From positions 1-64,000 of the forward strand of contig JALNZT010000016.1 in the NCBI GenBank assembly GCA_023229135.1: DNA of 64,000 nucleotides, written 5' to 3'. The position numbers and the translations under genes are program-made. Source of the DNA: Bacteroidales bacterium (GTDB lineage: Bacteria; Bacteroidota; Bacteroidia; Bacteroidales; F082). The number at the start of each line of letters is the position of its first letter. The first letter of the stretch is position 1. The notes below the pieces were generated by a model. That model was not told where the DNA came from, did no database searches, and saw only the letters and a program-made list of their open reading frames with translations. Positions 1-7,474 of this stretch are shown here, piece by piece.

Positions 1-259
1 TTAATTCGCGTACCACATTGGTGGACTGTGTTCCGGCATAAGATGAAAGCTTAACAAACGTAACTTCACATTCTATCTCCAGGCTTTTGAATAATTCAGC
101 AGCAAACATAAAAGCGCCATTTAATATCACCAAAAATAAAGGGTTTTTGCCCGCCATATCCCGGTTTAGATTATCAGCCACTTTCTTTATCGCCCGCTCT
201 ATTTGATCCTGAGGAATATATAGATCAAACTCCTTATCGTGTACCCTAATAATGCTCAT
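1..259 (-). CDS. hpt: Hypoxanthine phosphoribosyltransferase, N-terminal part (cut by window edge)
   Basis: Purine salvage enzyme that joins hypoxanthine or guanine to PRPP in the cytoplasm. Only the first 86 codons are in the window; the gene runs off the left edge on the minus strand. The visible part begins MSIIRVHDKEFDLYI and includes FLVILNGAFMFAAELF and CEVTFVKLSSYAGTQS, which match the substrate-loop region of bacterial HPRT. The PRPP-binding loop and the C-terminal half lie outside the window. The ATG at 257-259 is the first Met of the frame. Confidence in family is good; substrate preference cannot be judged. Confidence 0.82.
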   Translation of the reverse strand, partial: MSIIRVHDKEFDLYIPQDQIERAIKKVADNLNRDMAGKNPLFLVILNGAFMFAAELFKSLEIECEVTFVKLSSYAGTQSTNVVREL

Positions 260-303
260 AAAATTATCCAATTTAGGAAAAATGCTTTCCAGATTTGAAC
301 CAA

Positions 304-311
304 CAAATGTA
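304..311 (-). promoter_or_regulatory. Candidate -7 element upstream of hpt
   Basis: On the minus strand this reads TACATTTG, an exact match to the Bacteroidota -7 consensus TAnnTTTG. It would start transcription about 35-40 bases before the hpt ATG. No clear -33 TTTG was found at the right distance, so support is partial. Confidence 0.35.
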
Positions 312-404
312 CGGCAATTTTTTAATTTATAATTCCGCTGCAGGCACGTTTTTCAGTTCAGGCAAAATAAGTTTGAGGTGATCCAAAAAATCAATGATTT
401 CAAG

Positions 405-1445
405 CTACACAGCATCTCTTGGGGTTTTGACCAAAAAGGCTCCCAGCCTTCCTTTGTGATGCGCGTTGGCATGAATTGTTCCTTTTCGTAGTTTTTTTTG
501 CTCCTCGGCAGGAAGTTGAATAACCTGTTGACATTCCAAGCAACAACATTTATCAAACTTTTGGGCGCAGGCCTCACACTGGATAAAAAGCAAATGACAG
601 GCATCATTGGCACAATTTACGTGCGTATCGGCCGCCTCACCACATTGATGGCATTTCGCAATCACCTCATCTGTAACACGTTCGCCCATGCGGTCGTCAA
701 AAACAAAATTCTTACCCGTAAACTTGCTCTCCAGTTTCAGACTTTTGATTTGGTGCGCATAATTTATCACGCCGCCTTGAAGTTGAAAAACATTCTCAAA
801 ACCTTGATGGCGCAAATAAGCAGAGAATTTTTCGCAGCGTATCCCGCCGGTGCAATACAGCATAATATTTTCAGGCTGCTTCTCTTTGAGCATGTCCACA
901 ATCACCGGAACCGACTCCTTATAGGTATCTACATCCGGTAAGATGGCTCCTTCGAAATGGCCCACTTCATGCTCGTAATGATTGCGCAAGTCAATAACCA
1001 CCGTGCCCGGCTCAGATAACTTTTTGTTGTAAGACTCAGCATCCAGGTGTTGCGCCACATTATAAACATCGAAGCTGTTGTTGTCGAGACCATCGGACAA
1101 CACCTTGTATTTCACCAAAATTTTCAGCTTGTAAAACGATTTACCATTGTCTTCAATGGCGCGGTTAAGGAGTACATTTTTGGTAAAAGCATGCGCTTGA
1201 ATAAACTGCACAAAACGCTCGTATTCAAAATCCGGCACACTAATTTGCGCATTGACGCCTTCCGAAGCCACGTAAATGCGCCCTAAAACATGCATTTCAT
1301 TGAGCCTTAAATACAGCTCATCGCGATAGGCCTGTGGGTTTTCTATCTCAACAAAATTATAAAACGACAGCGTGATCCGCCTAAAATCCTCTGCTTCCAG
1401 CTTTTCCTTGAGCAGACGTTTGTCAGTTTTGTTATAAAGAATCAT
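405..1445 (-). CDS. trhO: tRNA uridine(34) hydroxylase (rhodanese-domain TrhO)
   Basis: Oxygen-dependent tRNA U34 hydroxylase (former YceA), which makes 5-hydroxyuridine at the wobble base. The 346-residue protein has the family's order: an N-terminal alpha/beta domain, a rhodanese domain with the active-site loop YCTGGIRCEK (catalytic Cys198, second Cys204), then a cysteine-rich tail with Cys265, 268, 278, 283, 290, 293, 300-302 and 305 that probably binds metal. Length fits the family. The gene ends in TAG, and the same frame stays open for 25 more codons (327-404) before TAA, so the C terminus may have been shortened by a nonsense mutation. It stands alone. Confidence 0.9.
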   Translation of the reverse strand: MILYNKTDKRLLKEKLEAEDFRRITLSFYNFVEIENPQAYRDELYLRLNEMHVLGRIYVASEGVNAQISVPDFEYERFVQFIQAHAFTKNVLLNRAIEDNGKSFYKLKILVKYKVLSDGLDNNSFDVYNVAQHLDAESYNKKLSEPGTVVIDLRNHYEHEVGHFEGAILPDVDTYKESVPVIVDMLKEKQPENIMLYCTGGIRCEKFSAYLRHQGFENVFQLQGGVINYAHQIKSLKLESKFTGKNFVFDDRMGERVTDEVIAKCHQCGEAADTHVNCANDACHLLFIQCEACAQKFDKCCCLECQQVIQLPAEEQKKLRKGTIHANAHHKGRLGAFLVKTPRDAV

Positions 1446-1860
1446 TCTAAATTATTTTGATGTGCAAAAATACATTTCTAATATGAATTGTTGGCACAAA
1501 TATTCAAGTGTTAGATAAAGGAATTTATTTTTCGTAAAAAACAGCCTTTAAAAGTTGACCTATAAGACCCCTTATTGTATTTTTGATCTAAATTACTGAT
1601 ATTTCGGTAGGTATATAATCTGATCGTTAAGAATAGCATAAAAAATTATAATTTATTATTTCCATATCATCCTTTTTCAAACGACTTTACTTTTGTCCAA
1701 TACGTACGGAACGGTGCTTTCTTTGTGAAACTCTGTGTAATAGCGCCGAAAGCTTTCCTTTTCCCTGGTCCAAAAGCTTACTGATTTCATCAAATTCAAA
1801 TCAATAAGCACAAATCACCTGATATTTGCAGAACCTCTGTATTTTTGCAAAAATTAAATT
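1446..1860. other. AT-rich divergent intergenic region (trhO / mfd)
   Basis: This 415 bp gap separates divergent trhO and mfd. Minus-strand TATTTTTG at 1465-1472 fits a trhO -7 box just before its ATG. On the plus strand a TTG at 1555-1557 lies 20 bases before TATTTTTG at 1578-1585, a full promoter pair that would give mfd a long leader. Single -7 matches also occur at 1688-1695 and 1840-1847, the last only 13 bases before the mfd TTG codon. No ORF or hairpin was convincing. Which promoter is used cannot be told from sequence. Confidence 0.4.
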
Positions 1861-4800
1861 TTGACTTCACCTCAGGCTATTTCATGGGTAAACGAACAGC
1901 AGACGGCAAATATAGCCGCCCTGTTAAATCAACACAAGCATTTGTTATTAAGCGGGTTAACCGGTTCTTCCAAATCCGTTTTGATGCAAGCAACTGCCTC
2001 TGTGAGCAGCGGTTTTCACCTAGCAATCTGTGCCGACAAAGAAGCTGCTGCCTACTTTTACAACGATCTTGAAAACCTGCTTCACGACCGCGAAAAAGAG
2101 CTGCACAAAAAGCAGGTGCTGTTTTATCCTACTTCCTATAGACGGCCTTACGAGCCGGAAAAAGCCGATAACAACTACATTCTTTCGCGCACCGAAGTAC
2201 TCAGCAGGGTTTCAGTAAACCAGCGTAAAACCATTGTCGTAAGCTATCCCGAAGCCATCTGCGAAAAAGTTTTCACCAAAAAGATGCTTACCAAAAATAG
2301 CTTCAAAATGAGGCAGGGTGAGCAGGTTTCGCTGGATTTTTTAACAGATTTGCTGGCTACCTACAATTTTGAACGGGTTGATTTTGTGATAGAGCCCGGC
2401 CAGTTTGCCATTCGCGGCGGCATCGTAGATGTTTTTTCCTTCTCTAACGAACATCCCTACCGCATCGAGTTTTTTGGCGACGAAGTGGACTCTATCCGCA
2501 GCTTTGATCCTGTATCGCAACGCTCGCTGCAAATCATGAAACACATCGTGCTGCTGCCCAATATGCAGGAACGCATGCTCGAAGAGGAGCGCGAATCCTT
2601 GTTTGAACACCTGCCCGAAAATCTTTTCGTGTGGATAGACGAAAGCAAAGACCTGGCCGAGCGAATAGACCACGCCTTTGAAAAGGCCACCCTCGCTTTT
2701 GGCGAACTTGCCGCCGAGCGCAACATCTCTTCACCCGAAAAACTGTTCAATACCGCCGATCAGATTTTGGATCACCTGCAAAAGCAACACACCCTGGAAT
2801 GGGGCAAAACCAGCATTTTTAATGCCCGCGAAACAATCATTTTTCATACCAGTCCGCAACCTACTTTCAACAAAAATTTCGAGCTTTTCATTACCCATCT
2901 GCGCGAAAAACAAACAGCTGGCTATCAAACCTATATTTTCTCGGAAAGCAGCAAACAGCTTGAGCGCATTCACCTAATTCTGGAAGATATTCAACACGAC
3001 CAAGCGGAAGAATCGCAGGTACATTTTACGCCGGTTTATCATAACTTGCAGGCCGGCTATATCGATCACGACCAAAAAATCTGTTGCTTTACCGACCATC
3101 AAATTTTTGAACGCTACCACCGTTTTCGCCTGCGCGAAAGTTTCGCCAGCAAGGAAGCCCTTACCATTCAGGAAATTAACGAACTAAAACCAGGAGATTA
3201 CGTTACGCATATCGACCATGGCATTGGCCGCTTCGACGGACTCGAGATGATCGACAATAACGGCAAGCGACAGGAAGCCATCAGATTAATTTACAAAAAC
3301 AGCGACCTGCTTTATGTGAGCATCCATTCGTTGCATCGCATTGCCAAATACAGTGGCAAAGACGGCGCAGAACCAACGTTGAGCAAGCTGGGATCAAACG
3401 CCTGGAACAAACTCAAAAGCAAGGCAAAAGGACGGGTTAAAGATATTGCGCGCGAACTGATTAAGCTATACGCCGAGCGAAAAGCCAGCGAAGGTTTCCA
3501 GTTTATGCCCGACACATACCTGCAAAACGAGCTCGAAGCCTCGTTTATATACGAAGACACGCCCGACCAGCTCAAAGCCACCAACGACGTGAAAGCCGAT
3601 ATGGAATCCAGCTCGCCTATGGACAGGCTGGTGTGCGGCGATGTGGGTTTTGGCAAAACGGAAATCGCTATCAGAGCGGCTTTCAAGGCGGCAACCGACT
3701 CAAAGCAGGTGGCTATTTTGGTACCAACGACTATTCTCGCTTTGCAGCATTACAAAACTTTCTCGGAACGTCTCAAAGGTTTCCCGGTAGACATCGACTA
3801 TATCAACCGTTTCAAATCTCCAAAACAGCAAAAAGAAACCCTTGAAAAGCTCGAAGCCGGTCGCATCGACATCCTTATTGGCACCCATCGCCTTATTAGC
3901 AAGGACGTTAAGTTTAAAGACCTTGGCCTTTTGGTGATTGATGAAGAACAGAAATTTGGTGTTTCGGCCAAGGAAAAACTCAAGCAGATAAAAGCCAATG
4001 TGGATACGCTAACGCTCACTGCCACACCCATTCCACGTACTTTGCAGTTTTCGATGATGGGCGCCCGCGACTTAAGCATCATCAACACAGCACCACCAAA
4101 CCGCTATCCGGTACAAACAGAATTAAGGTCGTTTAATGAAGAGTTGATCCGCGATGCTATTCAATATGAGTTATCGCGCAATGGCCAGGTGTTTTTTGTA
4201 CACAACAGGGTGCAAAACATTATGGATGTGTATGATATGATTTCGCGTTTCGTGCCAGGCGTACGCATCGGTGTAGCTCATGGCCAGATGGACGGCCACA
4301 AACTGGAAAAAACCATGCTTGGCTTTATTAATGGCGATTTTGATGTGTTGCTGGCCACCACGATTATTGAATCGGGCTTGGATATCTCAAACGCCAACAC
4401 CATTATCATTAACGAGGCACATCATTATGGCCTCAGCGATTTGCATCAGTTGCGCGGGCGTGTTGGCCGTTCCAACAAGAAAGCTTTCTGCTACCTGCTT
4501 GCCCCGCCCATGGCAGCTTTGAGTAGCGAATCTCAAAAACGTTTGCGGGCTATCGAAGAATTTTCCGATTTGGGAAGCGGATTTAATATTTCCCTGCGCG
4601 ACCTCGACATCCGGGGAGCCGGAAACCTTTTGGGCGGTGAGCAAAGTGGTTTTATCAACGATATTGGCTTTGAAACCTTCCATAAAATCCTTGACGAAGC
4701 CATCATGGAACTCAAAGAAACAGAGTTTAAGGATATTTTTACCAGCGATAAACCGCGAAAGTTTGTGAGGGAGTGTGTTTTTGAATCTGACCTCGAAATA

Positions 4801-5229
4801 CTACTGCCGGCAGATTATATCGCCGCCTCACCTGAACGCATCAAGCTGTATTCGGAGCTGGATAATATTCCTGATGAGGAAAAACTGGAAGCTTTCGCAG
4901 AAGCGCTTATTGACCGCTTTGGCCCGATTCCGAAACAGGCAAACGCGCTGTTCAACACAGTTCGCCTGAGGTGGCTGGCACGCGATTTGGGCTTTGAAAA
5001 ATTAGTGCTGCGCAACAAAATGCTCACCGCCTATTTTGTTTCAGACCAGGAATCAGCCTATTTTCAATCCAAAATATTTTCTTCTATGCTCAAGTTTGTG
5101 CAAGCAAACCCCACAAGCTGCCGCATGAAAGAAACCGGAAATAAGCTTATTTTACAGTTTAAATCTATTCCCAATGTGCTTTCCGCGCTTGAATTAATGC
5201 GTAAAATACAGGAACAAGAAAACTTTTAA
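1861..5229 (+). CDS. mfd: Transcription-repair coupling factor
   Basis: DNA translocase that removes RNA polymerase stalled at lesions and recruits UvrA. The 1122 residues fit the family. The order is a UvrB-like N-terminal module (about 1-390), the CarD-like polymerase-interaction domain beginning LKPGDYVTHIDHGIGRF near 442, a superfamily-2 helicase core with Walker A GDVGFGKTE near 592 and the DEEQ box VIDEEQKFG near 693, a second RecA lobe with QLRGRVGRS, and the C-terminal TRCF domain. The frame has an upstream stop just before residue 1 and the next Met is internal, so TTG at 1861 is the likely start. folE follows after 77 bases. Confidence 0.96.
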   Translation: MTSPQAISWVNEQQTANIAALLNQHKHLLLSGLTGSSKSVLMQATASVSSGFHLAICADKEAAAYFYNDLENLLHDREKELHKKQVLFYPTSYRRPYEPEKADNNYILSRTEVLSRVSVNQRKTIVVSYPEAICEKVFTKKMLTKNSFKMRQGEQVSLDFLTDLLATYNFERVDFVIEPGQFAIRGGIVDVFSFSNEHPYRIEFFGDEVDSIRSFDPVSQRSLQIMKHIVLLPNMQERMLEEERESLFEHLPENLFVWIDESKDLAERIDHAFEKATLAFGELAAERNISSPEKLFNTADQILDHLQKQHTLEWGKTSIFNARETIIFHTSPQPTFNKNFELFITHLREKQTAGYQTYIFSESSKQLERIHLILEDIQHDQAEESQVHFTPVYHNLQAGYIDHDQKICCFTDHQIFERYHRFRLRESFASKEALTIQEINELKPGDYVTHIDHGIGRFDGLEMIDNNGKRQEAIRLIYKNSDLLYVSIHSLHRIAKYSGKDGAEPTLSKLGSNAWNKLKSKAKGRVKDIARELIKLYAERKASEGFQFMPDTYLQNELEASFIYEDTPDQLKATNDVKADMESSSPMDRLVCGDVGFGKTEIAIRAAFKAATDSKQVAILVPTTILALQHYKTFSERLKGFPVDIDYINRFKSPKQQKETLEKLEAGRIDILIGTHRLISKDVKFKDLGLLVIDEEQKFGVSAKEKLKQIKANVDTLTLTATPIPRTLQFSMMGARDLSIINTAPPNRYPVQTELRSFNEELIRDAIQYELSRNGQVFFVHNRVQNIMDVYDMISRFVPGVRIGVAHGQMDGHKLEKTMLGFINGDFDVLLATTIIESGLDISNANTIIINEAHHYGLSDLHQLRGRVGRSNKKAFCYLLAPPMAALSSESQKRLRAIEEFSDLGSGFNISLRDLDIRGAGNLLGGEQSGFINDIGFETFHKILDEAIMELKETEFKDIFTSDKPRKFVRECVFESDLEILLPADYIAASPERIKLYSELDNIPDEEKLEAFAEALIDRFGPIPKQANALFNTVRLRWLARDLGFEKLVLRNKMLTAYFVSDQESAYFQSKIFSSMLKFVQANPTSCRMKETGNKLILQFKSIPNVLSALELMRKIQEQENF

Positions 5230-5264
5230 GTTGTTGATTAATAATCGATTAATTAAATCATCCT

Positions 5265-5272
5265 TATTTTTG
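5265..5272 (+). promoter_or_regulatory. Candidate -7 element upstream of folE
   Basis: TATTTTTG matches TAnnTTTG exactly and lies 34 bases before the first folE ATG. Two TTG triplets at 5231-5236 are too far upstream (about 28 bases) for an ideal -33 box, so this is a partial promoter. Confidence 0.35.
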
Positions 5273-5306
5273 TTTAAGTTTTTTCATTGGATATTAAACA
5301 ATCTGA

Positions 5307-6107
5307 ATGTTTATGTTGTTTAAGATGCAGCAAAACGTAAAAATCATGAAAATAGACGGCAACTTAATAGCTTTAAGAAGCTTTAAAACAGCAAACGGAA
5401 ACGGAAAGCACGTAATAAGCGGAAATGGTAATGGACACCCGCACCATCAGATAAGCGCAATTGAAGCCGAACAAATGGGCGACGACCACAGCTTTACCAG
5501 CATAGAAACACCGATGCGTCCGGATGCTTTCCTGCTTTCAGACGAAAATAAAATAGCTAATATCGAAGCTCATTTTGAACAGATCATGCAAACGCTTGGT
5601 TTAGATCTGACAGACGACAGCCTGCGCGGCACACCGCATCGGGTGGCAAAAATGTTTGTAAAAGAAATTTTTCACGGATTAAATCCGATGAATAAGCCCA
5701 AAATGTCAGTTTTCGACAACAAATTTCGGTACGGGCAAATGTTGGTTGAAAAAGATATCACACTGAAAACGACTTGCGAGCATCACTTTTTACCCATTTT
5801 CGGTAGAGCACATGTTGCTTATATCTCCAACGGAACAGTAATCGGCTTATCAAAAATCAACCGAATTGTTGATTATTTTGCCCGCCGTCCGCAAGTGCAG
5901 GAACGCCTGACCGTTCAAATTGCAGAAGAGCTAAAAAAAGTTCTCAAAACAGATGACGTGGCTATCGTTATTGATGCCAAACACCTATGTGTCGCCTCAC
6001 GCGGAATACAAGACGATTCCAGCAGCACGATTACTTCAGAATATGGGGGTGCATTTAAAAATGACCCAAAAGTTAGGGAGGAATTTTTGAGGATTATTGG
6101 TTATTAA
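5307..6107 (+). CDS. folE: GTP cyclohydrolase I
   Basis: Zinc enzyme turning GTP into 7,8-dihydroneopterin triphosphate for folate or pterin synthesis. The catalytic part (about residues 80-266) shows the zinc and active-site motifs TTCEHHFLPIFGRAHVAYI and HLCVASRGIQDDSS. The N-terminal 75 residues form an unusual low-complexity, Asn/Gly/His-rich extension. In-frame ATGs at 5307, 5313, 5325 and 5346 leave the start open; 5346 (MKIDGN) would still keep the whole catalytic domain. A strong terminator follows at 6195, so the gene appears to be its own unit. Confidence 0.94.
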   Translation: MFMLFKMQQNVKIMKIDGNLIALRSFKTANGNGKHVISGNGNGHPHHQISAIEAEQMGDDHSFTSIETPMRPDAFLLSDENKIANIEAHFEQIMQTLGLDLTDDSLRGTPHRVAKMFVKEIFHGLNPMNKPKMSVFDNKFRYGQMLVEKDITLKTTCEHHFLPIFGRAHVAYISNGTVIGLSKINRIVDYFARRPQVQERLTVQIAEELKKVLKTDDVAIVIDAKHLCVASRGIQDDSSSTITSEYGGAFKNDPKVREEFLRIIGY

Positions 6108-6141
6108 ATACAAATTGGTCACGTAAAGTAAACCTACTACC

Positions 6142-6165
6142 CCTGTTCCCTAATAGGTAAACAGG
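6142..6165 (+). repeat. Small hairpin downstream of folE
   Basis: CCTGTT (6142-6147) pairs with AACAGG (6160-6165) over a 12-base loop. It lies in the folE 3' untranslated region, 30 bases ahead of the terminator. There is no T-run and no known riboswitch motif. Confidence 0.3.
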
Positions 6166-6194
6166 AAACTACATCGCACTATAGTTTTACAGCT

Positions 6195-6238
6195 TGCCGG
6201 CTATGTCTTTCTCTGCAAAGACAAGTCGGCATTTTTTT
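6195..6238 (+). terminator. Rho-independent terminator of folE
   Basis: Two-part stem: TGCCG pairs with CGGCA and inner TGTCTTT pairs with AAAGACA, followed at once by a run of seven T. It closes the folE transcript. Confidence 0.75.
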
Positions 6239-6335
6239 AATCAAAAAAATTGCTCTTCAAAACAATCCCATTAAAATATCTGGCATAATTGACAAGCTTA
6301 TTGTATTTTTACGGCTAATTGTCGCAAAGAGTTGT

Positions 6336-6343
6336 TAATTTTG
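6336..6343 (+). promoter_or_regulatory. Candidate -7 element of the lamin-tail gene
   Basis: TAATTTTG matches TAnnTTTG and lies 42 bases before the ATG at 6386. The nearest TTG upstream (6319-6321) leaves a 14-base spacer, shorter than usual. Confidence 0.38.
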
Positions 6344-6385
6344 CCACACAAATAGTTAGTATTAACCATTTAAACACTTATTGAT

Positions 6386-7372
6386 ATGAAGAAAAATTTA
6401 CTCTATTTTGCTTTTATGTTTATTGCAGTAAGCCTTCAGGCGCAAGACTGCTCAAACATTTTTATTTCCGAATACGTAGAAGGTTCGGGAAACAACAAAG
6501 CCATTGAGCTTTACAATCCCACCGATCAAGCAATTGACTTAGCAGGATTTCAATTGGTTCGTTACAGTAATGGGGGCACTTCTCCTGACGCCGTTACGCT
6601 GAGTGGAACTATTGAGCCAAAATCGACTTTCGTGATTGTTCTCGACAAAAGAGACCCCAACGGAACAGGCCAGGAAGCACCTGTTGATCTGGCATTGCAA
6701 GCCAAAGCTAATCTATTTTTATCGCCTGTTTACAATGTGAACAGCACCATGTATTTCAATGGAAATGATGCGATGACACTAGAAACCCTATCGGGAGGTA
6801 TTATAGATATTTTCGCACAAATTGGCGGTTCAATGACAAGTGCAGACAAAGGCTGGGGAAACCTGAATGATACCACAATTACCTACAACAGTGGAGGTGT
6901 GCCTACTTCATACACCATTCAGGATTATAATGTAGGCCCTTTATTTTGGTTGGCGTGGACAATGGATCATACCCTTATCAGAAAGCCCAACGTAAGAAAA
7001 GGCGTTACATCAAATCCGGATCCCGCGTTTAAAGTTCATATGGAATATGACTCGATACCAAAAAACACCTTCGATTCATTGGGCTTTCACAACTGCGAAT
7101 GTAATACGCTCAATATAAGCGAATCACAGGAGAACAAAGCCATTATTTATCCTAATCCTGCTACTGGCAGCGTCTTTTCGATTGACACAGAAGAAGCCAT
7201 CACCCGTATCGAGCTGCTCGACCTGAGCGGAAGAGTAGTAGAAGAACAGCAGTTTGACAAGCGTTCTAATACATACACTTTTAAATCTGACCGCGAACTA
7301 AAAGGCATGTATCTGATAAAAATCAGCTATCAGTCGAATCGTATCGGCACACAAAAATTACTTTTTAACTAA
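6386..7372 (+). CDS. Secreted lamin-tail-domain protein with T9SS sorting domain
   Basis: Exported 328-residue protein. Residues 1-19 form a signal peptide ending SLQAQ. A lamin-tail domain fills about 20-140 (IFISEYVEGSGNNKAIELYN is its typical opening). The last 75 residues, from IIYPNPATGSVFS to MYLIKISYQ, form a type A T9SS sorting domain, so the product should be secreted or anchored at the surface. In known Bacteroidota proteins lamin-tail domains often accompany extracellular nucleases, but no catalytic domain is visible here. The TonB-dependent receptor gene follows after 102 bases, with a terminator-like hairpin between. The role is inferred from context only. Confidence 0.88.
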   Translation: MKKNLLYFAFMFIAVSLQAQDCSNIFISEYVEGSGNNKAIELYNPTDQAIDLAGFQLVRYSNGGTSPDAVTLSGTIEPKSTFVIVLDKRDPNGTGQEAPVDLALQAKANLFLSPVYNVNSTMYFNGNDAMTLETLSGGIIDIFAQIGGSMTSADKGWGNLNDTTITYNSGGVPTSYTIQDYNVGPLFWLAWTMDHTLIRKPNVRKGVTSNPDPAFKVHMEYDSIPKNTFDSLGFHNCECNTLNISESQENKAIIYPNPATGSVFSIDTEEAITRIELLDLSGRVVEEQQFDKRSNTYTFKSDRELKGMYLIKISYQSNRIGTQKLLFN

Positions 7373-7388
7373 AGCAAAAATTATATTC

Positions 7389-7443
7389 ACACTCTCTATC
7401 ATTGGGTTATATCTATAAAGCCTGAAGGTGGAGAGTGTTTTTA
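7389..7443 (+). terminator. Terminator-like hairpin between the lamin-tail and receptor genes
   Basis: ACACTCTC (7389-7396) pairs perfectly with GAGAGTGT (7431-7438), followed by a T-run. The loop is long (34 bases), so it may act as a partial terminator that lowers receptor expression relative to the upstream gene. Confidence 0.5.
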
Positions 7444-7474
7444 TCTTTAATGCCTCCCTAGAAATGCAATAACC

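Noticed and set aside
5230..5306. Riboswitch upstream of folE
   Set aside because: Only 77 bases, AT-rich, without stable hairpins or conserved riboswitch motifs.
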